In this document: piece after piece, positions 35,773-44,689 of the stretch
Position numbering within the stretch: position 1 is the first letter of the stretch
Layout: each line of letters begins with the position of its first letter
Notes under the pieces: model-generated
Told to the model about the DNA's origin: nothing
The model's database searches: none
What the model saw: the letters and a program-made list of their open reading frames with translations, nothing else
Position numbers and translations under genes: made by a program
NCBI RefSeq assembly: GCF_010747475.1
Contig: NZ_VSLZ01000001.1
Location: 620,001-684,000, forward strand
Length of the DNA stretch: 64,000 bases
Reading direction: 5' to 3'
From: Halorussus sp. MSC15.2
GTDB taxonomy: Archaea; Halobacteriota; Halobacteria; Halobacteriales; Haladaptataceae

Positions 35773-35979
35773 ATGAGCGTCACAGGTCTCTGCCAGATTT
35801 GCGAGCAGAACGACGCCGAACACTCGTGTCCGAACTGCGGGACGCTGGCCTGCGAGAAGCACTGGGACGAGGCGACCGGTCTCTGTGCGCAGTGCGCCGC
35901 GGCCGTCGAGCGCGGCGGCGGCGACGAGAGCGCGGTCCGGCCCGACGACCTCGACGACGACGAAGTGATGCGATTCTGA
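35773..35979 (+). CDS. Small HIT-type/treble-clef zinc finger protein
   Basis: 68 residues with eight metal ligands in four pairs: C7-x2-C10, C19-x2-C22, C27-x2-H30 and C38-x2-C41, the pattern of a HIT-type zinc finger binding two zinc ions. The tail of 27 residues is acidic. Haloarchaea encode dozens of such short zinc finger proteins; a few (such as HVO_2753 of Haloferax) affect motility and biofilm. A DNA- or protein-binding adaptor role is inferred. Confidence 0.85.
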   Translation: MSVTGLCQICEQNDAEHSCPNCGTLACEKHWDEATGLCAQCAAAVERGGGDESAVRPDDLDDDEVMRF

Positions 35980-36001
35980 GCGCGGACGTCCGCCTCGTCG
36001 G

Positions 36002-36871
36002 TCAGCGATGGCGGTTCAGTTGCCCCGCGAGTCGCCCGGCGGCCTGTCGGGCCGCCGCGGCGTAGTCGTCCTGCCCCCGCCGACGTCCGCGTCCGGCGGT
36101 CTCCCCGGCGTAGAGGACCTCCCGCGAGGTCTCCACCAGTCCGAGGCCCTCGTTCGCGCCGCTCGCGGGACCGACGTGCGCGGCGACCTCCGGGTCGTTT
36201 CTCGCGCCGCCGACCGCGAAGAAGGGCCGGTCGGGCGCGCGCTCGCGGAGGGTTTCGACCGTCTCGCCGTCGCCGCCGACCAAGAGACCCACGTCCGCCG
36301 CGGCGTCGGCGGCCCACGACGCCCCGAGTTCGGCCGCGCGCCCCGCGAGCGTCGGCTTCTCGTCCTCGTCGTCCGTCTGCTCGTCTTCGCCGTTGTGGTC
36401 CGTCATCTCGCCCTCCGCCACTTCGCGGTCCTGTAGGTCCGCCGCACCGGCGTTCGGCGTCCGGCAGGTCACGAACACGCCGAGGTCGCGGTCGAGGACG
36501 GGCGCGAGCGCGTCCCGGCCGAGATACGGCGAGACCGTCACGGCATCTACGCTGTCGAGCAGGTCGGCGTCTGGACTCGGGATTTCGGCGTACTTCGCGT
36601 CGAGGACGACCGGGACGCCCCGACCGCGGGCGTACGCGACGGTCTCGGCCAGCGCGGTCCACCCTTCGGGGTCGGCGTAGTAGGCGGGCGCGACCGAGTA
36701 CGCCGCGACGCCCTCGTAAGTCGCGTCCACGATTCGGCGGTTGAACGCCCGCCGGGGGTAGTCGTACTCCCGGCAGTCGTCTGGGAGGCGTGCGGGGTCG
36801 GGGTTCAAGCCCACCGCGAGGACGCCGCCGGTCGTCCGGATTCGCTCGCGCAGGCGGTCGAAGAAGGTCAT
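36002..36871 (-). CDS. pyrF: Orotidine 5'-phosphate decarboxylase with acidic insertion
   Basis: 289 residues from the ATG at 36871, last step of UMP synthesis. The TIM-barrel motifs are VGLNPDPARLP and VVLDAKYAEIPS (the catalytic Asp-Lys pair). Between VTCRTPNAGAADLQ and ASWAADAAADVGLLVG is an acidic insertion of ~25 residues not expected in the barrel loop (next to AEGEMTDHNGED). The C-terminal FAVGGARNDPEVAAHV phosphate loop is intact. The insertion lies on the active-site side and may be halophile-specific. Divergent from a HAD gene. Confidence 0.92.
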   Translation of the reverse strand: MTFFDRLRERIRTTGGVLAVGLNPDPARLPDDCREYDYPRRAFNRRIVDATYEGVAAYSVAPAYYADPEGWTALAETVAYARGRGVPVVLDAKYAEIPSPDADLLDSVDAVTVSPYLGRDALAPVLDRDLGVFVTCRTPNAGAADLQDREVAEGEMTDHNGEDEQTDDEDEKPTLAGRAAELGASWAADAAADVGLLVGGDGETVETLRERAPDRPFFAVGGARNDPEVAAHVGPASGANEGLGLVETSREVLYAGETAGRGRRRGQDDYAAAARQAAGRLAGQLNRHR

Positions 36872-36986
36872 ACCGAGCGTTGCGATGGGTCCGACAAGGC
36901 TCTTGCCTTCGACGCTCCCGTACGTGTTCCGCGTCAGTTCGGTCGCTCCCGTAGGTCTCAAGAGGCCGTTGGGCCAAGAGAAGCGC

Positions 36987-37643
36987 GTGACCATCTCCGC
37001 CGTCATCTTCGACTTCGACGAGACGCTGGCCGTGCCCGCTCGCTCGCGCGAGGCGGTGCTGGCCGAGAGTACCGAGGCGGTCGGCGCGCCCGACCTGTCC
37101 CGCGAGGCGTACCTCGAAGCCCACGCGAAGCACCTCGACAGCGAGAGTCGGACGCCCATCTTCGCCGAGATGCTGCCCGAGGACAGCGACACCGACCCCG
37201 AGGAACTCGCCGACGCCTACCGCCAGAAGGTCGCCGAGTCGCTCCGGCCGGTCGAGGGCGTGCCCGGCCTGCTGGCGGACCTCCGCGAGGAGTACGCGCT
37301 CGGACTCCTCACCAACGGTCCGTCGAAGGCCCAGTGGAGCAAACTCGACCAGTTCGACTGGATAGACCGCTTCGACGCCACCGCGATTACGGGCGACCTC
37401 GAGGCCGGGAAACCCGACGTGCGCGCGTTCGAGGCCGTCCTCGACGACCTCGGCGTCGACCCCGACGAGGCGGTCTACGTCGGCGACGACCCCGAGGCCG
37501 ACGTGGAGGGCGCGCGGAACGCCGGACTGTACGCCGTCCAGGTCCTCTACGAGGGCAGCCCCGACCGACATCCGGACGCCAACGCCTACGTCGAACGCGA
37601 CTCGCTGGCGGCCGACCTCCCCGGAATCGTCCGCGACCTCTGA
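36987..37643 (+). CDS. HAD superfamily hydrolase
   Basis: 218 residues from the GTG at 36987. The upstream in-frame extension overlaps the divergent promoter region of pyrF and is not conserved. Motifs: I FDFDET (nucleophile Asp9), II LLTNGPSKAQ, III GKPDVRAFE, IV YVGDDPEADVEGARNAG. It belongs to the phosphatase branch with a C1 helical cap and resembles the HAD protein at 4714 in layout. Substrate unknown. Confidence 0.86.
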   Translation: MTISAVIFDFDETLAVPARSREAVLAESTEAVGAPDLSREAYLEAHAKHLDSESRTPIFAEMLPEDSDTDPEELADAYRQKVAESLRPVEGVPGLLADLREEYALGLLTNGPSKAQWSKLDQFDWIDRFDATAITGDLEAGKPDVRAFEAVLDDLGVDPDEAVYVGDDPEADVEGARNAGLYAVQVLYEGSPDRHPDANAYVERDSLAADLPGIVRDL

Positions 37644-37730
37644 CCGGTTCCGCCGTCGTTCGAACCGCTCGCCTCTCCCCGTTCTTCGGACCGTCGAACC
37701 GCAGTACTGTCCGCCGCACTGCCGACTGGC

Positions 37731-38141
37731 TCACTCCGCGCTCTCCGCGTGCTCGGCGGTCTCTACCACCGAGACGAACACGTCGGTCGCGCGCTTGACC
37801 TCCGCGCCGTCCTCGACGAAGACCAGCGTCCGCGGGGGCCGAACCGCCTTCGGCCTGACGCGCAGGCCCACCGACTCCGCGCTCTCGGCCGCGGCGTCGG
37901 CTTCCTCGCGGAACTCGACGCGGACTCGGTCCTCGTGGACGTAGACCTCCGCCAGAACGTCGGACTGCCCGCCGGACTCGCGGGCGACCTCGTAGGCCAG
38001 TTCGCCGTCGGCCGACCCCTCCACGTCGGCGTCGGCGTTGACGACTTCGAGGGCGTCGAGACCGGAGTCCTCGCGACTCGACACCTCCGAAGAGAGCAGT
38101 TGGGCGATGCGCTTGCCGTCGGTAGTTCGCTCCTCGACCAT
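37731..38141 (-). CDS. Haloarchaeal protein of unknown function
   Basis: 136 residues. The predicted fold is a helix followed by a beta sheet: IAQLLSSEVSSREDSGLDALEVVNADADVEGSADGELAYEVARESG, AEVYVHEDRVRVEFREEADAAAESAESVGLRVRPKAVRPPRTLVFVEDGAEVKRATDVFVSV. No catalytic residues or named family recognised. It is separated from DUF2240 by 66 bp on the same strand. Confidence 0.7.
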   Translation of the reverse strand: MVEERTTDGKRIAQLLSSEVSSREDSGLDALEVVNADADVEGSADGELAYEVARESGGQSDVLAEVYVHEDRVRVEFREEADAAAESAESVGLRVRPKAVRPPRTLVFVEDGAEVKRATDVFVSVVETAEHAESAE

Positions 38142-38207
38142 ACCCGACGATTGGCGCGGGACCGAATCAGCCTTCGGCTTTCGAGCGTTCGCGGTCGGCC
38201 CGCGGAC

Positions 38208-38660
38208 TCAGTCGTCTCCTTTCAGTTCCTCGCGGGCCTCGGCGGCCTCGCGGCCGACGTCCACGCCGCGCCGCCGGGCGTACACGACCGCGGCGGCCTC
38301 GATGGTCACGCCGAGGCGACTCTGGAGGTCGTTGATTTCGGCCACCGCGGTCTGCTTGTCGGTGCCCGCCGAGACCACCTTGTCCAGCAGTTTCTCGAAG
38401 GTGGACTGCTCCTGCAGGATGGACTCGTCGGGCACGAACTCCTCGGCGATTTCGACGGCCGCGACGTCGAACTCCGCGACCACCTCGCCGTCGTCGTGCG
38501 CGAGCAGTCCCTGTCCGGCCGCCACGTCGATGAGACGCTCGGCTTGGTCGGGCGAGAACCAGTCACGGTCCAACGATAGCGCGACGACGAACTCGCTCTC
38601 GGGCATCGATTCGGTGCCCTTCTGCTGGAACGGGGCGGCGACTGCACTCCGGAGACTCAT
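38208..38660 (-). CDS. DUF2240 family archaeal protein
   Basis: 150 residues: VAAPFQQKGTESMPESEFVVALSLDRDWFSPDQAERLIDVAAGQGLL (winged-helix-like), followed by FEKLLDKVVSAGTDKQTAVAEINDLQSRLGVTIEAAAVVYARRRGVDV. This layout matches DUF2240, a euryarchaeal family of unknown function, possibly DNA- or RNA-binding. The start at 38660 fits the family. Confidence 0.88.
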   Translation of the reverse strand: MSLRSAVAAPFQQKGTESMPESEFVVALSLDRDWFSPDQAERLIDVAAGQGLLAHDDGEVVAEFDVAAVEIAEEFVPDESILQEQSTFEKLLDKVVSAGTDKQTAVAEINDLQSRLGVTIEAAAVVYARRRGVDVGREAAEAREELKGDD

Positions 38661-38879
38661 CGCTCGAAAGCGAGTGGGTAATCTGCGTAAAGGTGGCGGT
38701 TCTGCGGCGGGGAGCTGTCGGCTACTCTGCGTGATGATGCGTTGCGGGAATCGACGGCGAAACCAGCGTAACGACGTGTTAGAAAGCCCCCGTCCGCTCG
38801 CGGTCGATAGGCGCGCTACTGGTAGTCTGGATAGACGCGCGCATCTCGGTGGTCCGTCGAGTCCACCGAAAGCTTGGGG

Positions 38880-38884
38880 TTTAA
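38880..38884 (+). promoter_or_regulatory. TATA-like element for the HFX_2341-type gene
   Basis: GGGTTTAACCCC centred at 38882 is 28 bp before the ATG at 38910, the spacing of a haloarchaeal TATA box driving a leaderless transcript. Confidence 0.5.
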
Positions 38885-38909
38885 CCCCCCTTCGGCGCTA
38901 CGGGGCCAT

Positions 38910-39836
38910 ATGCAGACCCACATCGTCCCGGTCGGGTTCGACTACGACCGGCTCATCGCGCCACTCGTGCGCGACCAGTTGGACGTGGACCGCGTCATCC
39001 TGCTGGAGGGCGCGGTCGGGAGCGAGGCCAACGTCGAGTACTCGCGGAACCTCTCCCAGAAGCTGGAGCAGGACTTCCAGAACCTGCTCGGCGCGACCAC
39101 CGAGCGCGTGGTCGTCGCGGACGTGTACGACTACGACGCCGCCTTCGAGCAGGCGTACGACCTCATCAACGCGGAACTCGACGAGGGCCGGGAGGTCTGG
39201 GTCAACATCTCCGCGATGCCCCGGACCGTCAGCTTCGCGTTCGCCACCGCGGCCCACTCGGTGATGGTCGAGCGCGAGGAGGACCGCGAGAAGATACACA
39301 CCTACTACACCGCCCCGGAGAAGTACCTCGAAACCGAACTCGCCGAGGAACTCCGGCGACAGGCGGACCTGCTCGAAGACCTCTCCGGGGACGCCGGGGC
39401 CGCCGACGGAGTCGAGACCGACCGCATCGACGAGCGCCTCGACAGCGCCCGGGACCTCCTCTCGGAGTTCGACGAGCGCGGGACGACCATCGGCGCGAAG
39501 CGCGTCGGCGACGGCCACATCGCGGAAATTCCGGTCGCCTCGTTCTCCAACGTCAAGCCCTTCGAGGAGGTCATCCTGTTCCAACTCGGTGAAGAGGGCG
39601 AGTTCGAGTCGGTCTCGGAACTCGCGGAGGCGCTGGCCAGCGAACTCGACGAGGAGTACACCGACAGCTTCCGGTCGAAGGTCATCTACAACGTGGACCG
39701 GTTGGGTCCGGGCGGAAAGGGGTACATCGAACAGGAGGAACACGGGAAGTCGTACCGGACGCGCCTGTCTCGAATCGGGGAGTTGTGGGTCCGGGCGCAC
39801 GCGAACGGGGAGCCGCCACGCGGCTCGGACACGTGA
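38910..39836 (+). CDS. HFX_2341-type transcriptional regulator (CARF/Csa3-like N-terminal domain)
   Basis: 308 residues from the ATG at 38910. The N-terminal ~150 residues (HIVPVGFDYDRLIAPLVRDQLDVDRVILLEG, VWVNISAMPRTVSFAFATAAHSVM) have the Rossmann-like fold of DUF6293/Csa3-type domains. The C-terminal ~100 residues form a winged helix (LFQLGEEGEFESVSELAEALASELDEEYTDSFRSKVIYNVDRL). CARF-like domains bind cyclic oligonucleotides in CRISPR regulators, but there is no CRISPR locus here. The last residues are encoded by palindromic DNA (see repeat at 39810). Confidence 0.85.
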   Translation: MQTHIVPVGFDYDRLIAPLVRDQLDVDRVILLEGAVGSEANVEYSRNLSQKLEQDFQNLLGATTERVVVADVYDYDAAFEQAYDLINAELDEGREVWVNISAMPRTVSFAFATAAHSVMVEREEDREKIHTYYTAPEKYLETELAEELRRQADLLEDLSGDAGAADGVETDRIDERLDSARDLLSEFDERGTTIGAKRVGDGHIAEIPVASFSNVKPFEEVILFQLGEEGEFESVSELAEALASELDEEYTDSFRSKVIYNVDRLGPGGKGYIEQEEHGKSYRTRLSRIGELWVRAHANGEPPRGSDT

Positions 39837-39849
39837 GCGGCGAAGCCGC
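39810..39849. repeat. Two triloop palindromes across a stop codon
   Basis: GAGCCGC-CAC-GCGGCTC at 39810-39826 lies in the last codons of the HFX_2341-type gene. GCGGC-GAA-GCCGC at 39837-39849 lies just after its stop and contains GCGAAGC. They resemble the palindromes inside the histidine kinase gene at 57.9 kb. Confidence 0.55.
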
Positions 39850-39920
39850 GAACGAGGAGTAGGCGCGAACGGAGCGAGCGACAGAATTATCACGGTTCTG
39901 AACATCCGGGAAGTCGAGTC

Positions 39921-40154
39921 ATGGACCAGAGCGAACTCTCAGAACTCGTCTCGTCGCTGACGCCGTACGAGTCCGCTGGCACCGTCAACACGTACCGGAA
40001 CACGGTCAGCATCGCCTGTCCGGCCTGCGAGGAGTCGTTCGACGATATGGTCGTCTGCGAGGGCGAGTACGACAGCCTCGAACTCAGCCGGTTGCTCGAC
40101 CTCTGCGTGACCACCGCCGGTGACGACGTGGTGCTGTTCACGCATCAGGAGTAA
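39921..40154 (+). CDS. Small zinc-ribbon-like haloarchaeal protein
   Basis: 77 residues. The middle VSIACPACEESFDDMVVCEG holds a CPxC pair and a third Cys; the flanks NTYRNTVSIACP and DDVVLFTHQE recall the small haloarchaeal proteins historically named flagella cluster protein (DUF7385-like). The resemblance is from memory and not verified. A single zinc or structural site is likely. The convergent DUF1405 gene starts 12 bp beyond its stop. Confidence 0.72.
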   Translation: MDQSELSELVSSLTPYESAGTVNTYRNTVSIACPACEESFDDMVVCEGEYDSLELSRLLDLCVTTAGDDVVLFTHQE

Positions 40155-40166
40155 CGGCCGGAACGC

Positions 40167-40871
40167 TCACCGCGCTTCCAACTTCTTCACCCGCGTCGCC
40201 AGCGCCAGAAACGTCGCGCCAATCGTGATTACGACCGCTCCGGCCGCCGCGATTTCGTGGGCCGGCGAGGGGTGCGAGAATCCGTTCACCAGCGCCTCTT
40301 GGCCGGGAAGCGTCGTGTGGTGGGGCGTGCCGACTAACGGCACGAAGTAGTCCACCACGTCGTTGAACCCGTACCAGACCACCGCGACCAGCACCGCGCC
40401 GACCGGGAAGTCGCTGTAGCGGTGGATGACGAACGCCTCGGCGACCATGCCGAGGTGGCTCCAGAACAGGAAGTTGTACATCAGCACCGAGTTGTACGAG
40501 AACCCCTCCATGAACGCCAGCAGGACGAACGGCGTCCAGAGACCGAGTTTGAGACAACCGAAGAACGCGAGGGCGTTGACCACCTCCGAGTTCCGTCCGA
40601 GTTTCCAGAGCGCGAGACTGGCCGCGATGAACAGGGTCGCCACCGGACTGTCGGGGACGAACGGCCACATTACGGGCGGTTCGACGCCGAACTGTAGGGT
40701 TATCAGCGGGTCCGACAGCGGGAGCGGGTGGAAGCCGTAGTACCAGAAGCCGAACGCTGTCCCGGCGAGGTTGACCGCGACGATGACCCACGCGTACCGC
40801 AACGCGAGGTCCTCCAGCGACTCCGGGAGGGGCGCGACGTAGCCCGGCAGGTCGGCCCGGTCGGGGAGCAT
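40167..40871 (-). CDS. DUF1405 family membrane protein
   Basis: 234 residues with seven TM helices, including WVIVAVNLAGTAFGFWYYG near the start, MWPFVPDSPVATLFIAASLALW, LGMVAEAFVIHRYSDFPVGAVLVAVVWYGFNDVVDYFVP and GAVVITIGATFLALATRV. The FYYGxxPLxxSDPLITLQFG and WPFVPDSPVATLF motifs are diagnostic of DUF1405 (YpjA-like in Bacillus). Function unknown; helices carry charged and histidine residues in the middle of the protein. Confidence 0.88.
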   Translation of the reverse strand: MLPDRADLPGYVAPLPESLEDLALRYAWVIVAVNLAGTAFGFWYYGFHPLPLSDPLITLQFGVEPPVMWPFVPDSPVATLFIAASLALWKLGRNSEVVNALAFFGCLKLGLWTPFVLLAFMEGFSYNSVLMYNFLFWSHLGMVAEAFVIHRYSDFPVGAVLVAVVWYGFNDVVDYFVPLVGTPHHTTLPGQEALVNGFSHPSPAHEIAAAGAVVITIGATFLALATRVKKLEAR

Positions 40872-40960
40872 ACCGGAGTCGTCTCACGTCCGGCGCAAAG
40901 CTTTGGCGGTCTCGGGGCACGCCCTCGACGTATAAGTAACCTGTCTGACTACGCTCGCGC

Positions 40961-41701
40961 GTGAAACTAACCCGCCTCGCAGTCGCTCTCGCGTTGCTCG
41001 GTTACGCCGTCGCGCTGGCGGGGTCGCTGGTGTTCCCGGTCGCGTCGTTCGACACGGCGGTGCGACCGGGGTTGCGCTCCTCCTGGGTGGCGTCGCCGCG
41101 CTCATCGGGACCGGGAAGGTCGCGTACGCGCTGGGACGATACGCGACCACGGACCTCGCGAGCGTCGATTCGGTGACCTCGCTCCCGACGGGCGACCACT
41201 GGATTCGGGTCGAAGGGTAGCGCGTCGGGAGGGCGACCCCGTCGACCCGCCGCTGTCACCCGACCCCGCAGTCGCCCAGTCGGTGGCCGACGGTCCGTTC
41301 CGGTTCCGGGTCGACGCCGACGAGCGCCTGAAAGTGCTCGACTCGTGGCGGGACGGGTGCGGGGAGACGGTCGGTCCGGACGACGACCCGCCAGCGTCGC
41401 TGGGGCGCTTTCTCGACCGGCACGGACGCGACTCGCTCGGACGGTGCCGTCTTCGACCACGCCCTGCGGGTAGCCGAAGCGACGGTCCCCGAGGGCGAGA
41501 CCGTTCGCCTGTTCGGTCGCCGGGACCGAGGACGCGGTCGAACCGCGGGGCGAGGGCCTGACTGGAGTCGTCGCGACGACGAGTTCGTGGCAGACGATTC
41601 CGCTCCGCTACCTCCGGGACTCGCTGTGGGGACTGTTCGGAACCGCGTTCCTGCTCGCGGCCGGAACGTTCCTGCTGTCGCTCGCGACCGGAGTCGCGTA
41701 G
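40961..41701 (+). pseudogene. Membrane protein gene with four frame breaks
   Basis: The GTG at 40961 begins VKLTRLAVALALLGYAVALAGSLVFPVASFDTA, then coding sequence continues in other frames: TGVALLLGGVAALIGTGKVAYALGRYAT from ~41061, VARREGDPVDPPLSPDP after ~41217, AVFDHALRVAEATVPEGETVRLFG from ~41440, and GTEDAVEPRGEGLTGVVATTSSWQTIPLRYLRDSLWGLFGTAF from ~41522 to the stop at 41699-41701. It would be a protein with two N-terminal TM helices, a soluble domain and a C-terminal TM helix. Two breaks fit loss of a G; two are +1 (or two bases lost). Real decay and poor sequence are both possible. Confidence 0.68.
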
Positions 41702-41771
41702 CGTCCCGACGAATCCGGCAGAGGGACTGACAATCGGTACGCATTAACCGCTCGCGTCGCAATTCACTCGC

Positions 41772-42680
41772 ATGGCCGACGAGACAGACATCGAGGAACT
41801 CAAGCGAGGAAGCGAACTCGTCAAGCGCGGGTTCGCCCGGATGCAGAAAGGCGGCGTCATCATGGACGTAGTGAACCGCGAACAGGCCCGCATCGCCGAG
41901 GACGCGGGCGCGGTCGCGGTGATGGCGCTGGAAGCCGTCCCGGCCGACATCCGCAAGCGCGGCGGCGTCGCGCGGATGGCCGACCCCGCGGACGTCGAGG
42001 AGATAATCGACGAGGTGTCGATTCCGGTGATGGGCAAGTCGCGCATCGGCCACACCAAGGAGGCCGAGATTCTGGCGGCCATCGGCGTGGACATGATAGA
42101 CGAGTCGGAGGTCCTCACTCCGGCCGACGACAAGTACCACATCGACAAGCGCGAGTTCACTTCGCCGTTCGTCTGCGGCGCGCGCAACCTCGGCGAGGCC
42201 CTGCGTCGCATCGAGGAAGGCGCGGCGATGATTCGGACGAAGGGCGAGGCGGGCACGGGCGACGTGAATCAGGCGGTCCACCACCAGCGCAACATCAAGA
42301 GCGCGATTCGCAAAATCGAGGGGATGACCCACGAGGAGCGCGAGGCCTTCGCCCGCGACATCGAGGCTCCCGCGCCGCTGGTCCACGAGACCGCCGAGGA
42401 GGGGCGTCTGCCGGTCGTCAACTTCGCGGCGGGCGGCATTGCTACGCCCGCGGACGCCGCGCTGATGATGCACCACGGCTGTGACGGCATCTTCGTCGGG
42501 TCGGGCATCTTCGGCGCGGAGGACCCCGAAGCGATGGCCGACGCCATCGTGGAGGCGACGAACAACTGGGACGACCCCGAACGCCTCGCCGCCATCAGCA
42601 AGGACATCGGGTCGGGTATGAAGGGTGAGGCCAACGCCGACCTGCCCGAGGAAGAGAAGCTTCAGGGCCGCGGAAACTGA
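41772..42680 (+). CDS. pdxS: Pyridoxal 5'-phosphate synthase lyase subunit PdxS
   Basis: 302 residues, highly conserved: [46 protein letters not shown], then [19 protein letters not shown] with the Schiff-base lysine, and [31 protein letters not shown] for phosphate binding. It condenses ribose 5-phosphate, glyceraldehyde 3-phosphate and ammonia to PLP with the PdxT glutaminase. pdxT is not adjacent. The downstream 25-bp inverted repeat may end its transcript. Confidence 0.97.
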   Translation: MADETDIEELKRGSELVKRGFARMQKGGVIMDVVNREQARIAEDAGAVAVMALEAVPADIRKRGGVARMADPADVEEIIDEVSIPVMGKSRIGHTKEAEILAAIGVDMIDESEVLTPADDKYHIDKREFTSPFVCGARNLGEALRRIEEGAAMIRTKGEAGTGDVNQAVHHQRNIKSAIRKIEGMTHEEREAFARDIEAPAPLVHETAEEGRLPVVNFAAGGIATPADAALMMHHGCDGIFVGSGIFGAEDPEAMADAIVEATNNWDDPERLAAISKDIGSGMKGEANADLPEEEKLQGRGN

Positions 42681-42694
42681 GCGAGCGGAGGACC

Positions 42695-42719
42695 GTCGTT
42701 CGAGCGAGCGTCGAACGAC
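42695..42719. repeat. Inverted repeat downstream of pdxS
   Basis: GTCGTTCGA (42695-42703), a seven-base loop of GCGAGCG, then TCGAACGAC (42711-42719): a perfect nine-pair stem 14 bp after the pdxS stop. It could assist termination or RNA stability; a T-run is not adjacent. Confidence 0.5.
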
Positions 42720-42792
42720 AGGAACGGTATCAACCCTTCTACATCACCCCTGCACGGAAAGTGTTAAAAATACTCGATGTGTTCGTCGTAAC

Positions 42793-42981
42793 ATGGATTC
42801 CCCCTTCGAGAACCCGGCCATCCGATACGGGATGGGTCTCAGTAGTGCCGCAGTACTCGTGTTCGTCGCGCTCTCGTTCCTCGACGGAATCACTCGGTGG
42901 CTCGTGTTGGGTATGGCGGTCCTCGAAGTCGTCCTCGTTCCGCAACTACTGAAGCGAGCGATGGCGCAGGATAACGCCTGA
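42793..42981 (+). CDS. Small two-TM membrane protein
   Basis: 62 residues from the ATG at 42793. Two hydrophobic helices (YGMGLSSAAVLVFVALSFL and GITRWLVLGMAVLEVVLVPQLL) and a short polar tail. An AT-rich stretch (AAAGTGTTAAAAATAC) upstream at 42760-42775 fits a promoter for a nearly leaderless transcript. Unrecognised family; probable small haloarchaeal membrane protein. Confidence 0.7.
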   Translation: MDSPFENPAIRYGMGLSSAAVLVFVALSFLDGITRWLVLGMAVLEVVLVPQLLKRAMAQDNA

Positions 42982-43035
42982 CCGACTGGAAACGCACTCG
43001 ACGATACTGTCGGCACGCACCCGACAGCGACCGAC

Positions 43036-43920
43036 TTATTCCCGGAGTATCTCCGTTCCGCTACCGATTTCGGTCTGGTACGCTCGCGCGTCCACGCCCG
43101 CCTCACCGAAGGCCCCGACCATCCCGGCGGCGACCGCCCGGCGCTGGTCGCGGTCGCGACAGACCGCCAGCACGCCGGGACCCGCCCCGGAGACGGTCAC
43201 GCCGGTCGCGCCCGCCTCGCGGGCGGCGTCGGCCACCGCGTCGTAGCCGTCGATGAGGTCGGCGCGGGCGGGCGTGACCACCGGGTCGGTCAGCCCTCGG
43301 CCGACGAGTTCCGAGTCGTCGCGGCACATCCCCGCGACCAGCGTCGAGGCGTTGCCGACCGTCTCGACCATCTGGTCCATCTCGACCGATTCGGGAAGGA
43401 CGCCGCGGGCGTCGCGGGTCGAGACGACGGTCTCCGGCAGGCAGACCACGACCGGCAGACTGGCGTCGAGTTGCGTGATGCCGTCGTCGGTGACGATGGT
43501 GAATCCGCCCAGAATCGACGGTGCCACGTTGTCGGCGTGGGCTTCGCCCGAGACGACTGCCTCGCCCTCCGCGGCTAACCACACTAGTTCTTCGCGGGAG
43601 AGACCGCGGTCGTAGAGTTCGTTCAGTGCGACTGCCGCACCCGCGGCGCTCGCGGCCGAAGAGCCGAGTCCGGACGACGGCCGGACACCCTTGTCTATCT
43701 CGATGTGGGCCGGGGCGTCGAGTTCGCGCGCGACCACTCCCGCGGTGTTCTCTGCAGGGTCGGTCGGGACGAACTCCGCGCCCGCGCCGGACACCTCGAT
43801 GGTGGTCTCGTTCGCGCGCTCGACCCGGACGACGTCGGCCGGGCGGGTCAGTGCCACCCCGAACACGTCGAAACCGCTCCCGAGGTTCGCACTCGTCGCC
43901 GGCGCCCGCACCGTAAGCAT
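43036..43920 (-). CDS. thrB: Homoserine kinase
   Basis: 294 residues, GHMP kinase family. The N-terminal VRAPATSANLGSGFDVFGVAL and the ATP-binding loop PSSGLGSSAASAAGAAVALNELYDRG at 81-106 are typical of ThrB. Then EAHADNVAPSILGGFTIV and a C-terminal GVTVSGAGPGVLAVCR. It phosphorylates homoserine in threonine synthesis. The start MLTVRAPATS fits the family. It diverges from adk with a 130-bp gap. Confidence 0.95.
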   Translation of the reverse strand: MLTVRAPATSANLGSGFDVFGVALTRPADVVRVERANETTIEVSGAGAEFVPTDPAENTAGVVARELDAPAHIEIDKGVRPSSGLGSSAASAAGAAVALNELYDRGLSREELVWLAAEGEAVVSGEAHADNVAPSILGGFTIVTDDGITQLDASLPVVVCLPETVVSTRDARGVLPESVEMDQMVETVGNASTLVAGMCRDDSELVGRGLTDPVVTPARADLIDGYDAVADAAREAGATGVTVSGAGPGVLAVCRDRDQRRAVAAGMVGAFGEAGVDARAYQTEIGSGTEILRE

Positions 43921-44014
43921 GACCGTGCATTGTAAGGGCCAAATGAAAAACCTGCCGGGGCGCGTCGGGTAGTGGTACCTATTGACATTCCCCGAGTTGC
44001 GGTCGTCCGCTTTC

Positions 44015-44028
44015 TTTAAGCCTTTATG
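44015..44028 (+). promoter_or_regulatory. Core promoter of adk
   Basis: TTTAAGCCTTTATG at 44015-44028 contains TTTAAG and CTTTATG; its centre is 26-33 bp before the adk ATG, consistent with a TATA box for a leaderless mRNA. Confidence 0.5.
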
Positions 44029-44050
44029 GGTGGGCGATGCATCCCTACGC

Positions 44051-44689
44051 ATGAACCCGCACATTCTGATACTCGGTGCGCCGGGCGCAGGCAAGGGAAC
44101 CCAGAGCGACAACATCGTCGAGGAGTTCGGCGTCGAACACGTCACGACGGGCGACGCCCTCCGGGCGAACAAGGAGATGGACATCAGCCACCTCGGTCTG
44201 GAGTACGACACACCGGGCGAGTACATGGACCGCGGCGAACTCGTCCCCGACGAGGTCGTCAACGAAATCGTCGAGACGGCTCTCGACGAGGCCGACGGTT
44301 ACGTTCTCGACGGCTATCCGCGTAACCTCGACCAGGCCGAGACCCTCTCGGAGATGACCGACCTCGACGCGGTACTCTACCTCGACGTGGACGAGGACGT
44401 GCTGGTCGAGCGACTCACCGGCCGTCGTCTCGACCCCGAGACGGGCGATATCTACCACGTCGAGTTCGACATGCCCGACGACGAGGAGGTGCGCGAGCGA
44501 CTCGTCCAGCGCGAGGACGACACCGAGGAGACCGTCCGCGAGCGCATCCGCGTCTACGAGGAGAACACCGAACCCGTCGTCGAGTTCTACGACGAGGAAG
44601 GCGACCTCGTCCGCATCGACGGCGAGCAGACTCCCGACGAAGTGTGGGAGGACGTGAAGGACGCCATCGAAGCGAACGCCGACGCCTGA
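44051..44689 (+). CDS. adk: Adenylate kinase
   Basis: 212 residues from the ATG at 44051. P-loop [11 protein letters not shown] at 9-19, NMP-binding helices, [18 protein letters not shown]-like segment [26 protein letters not shown]. It regenerates ADP from AMP and ATP. It begins the archaeal adk-(DUF106)-cmk-cbf5 gene order, although a lipoprotein gene on the other strand splits it here. Confidence 0.96.
   Translation: MNPHILILGAPGAGKGTQSDNIVEEFGVEHVTTGDALRANKEMDISHLGLEYDTPGEYMDRGELVPDEVVNEIVETALDEADGYVLDGYPRNLDQAETLSEMTDLDAVLYLDVDEDVLVERLTGRRLDPETGDIYHVEFDMPDDEEVRERLVQREDDTEETVRERIRVYEENTEPVVEFYDEEGDLVRIDGEQTPDEVWEDVKDAIEANADA

Noticed and set aside
38661-38909. C/D box sRNA suggested by GTGATGA at about 38732
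   Set aside because: The C box has no CTGA D box at a suitable distance.
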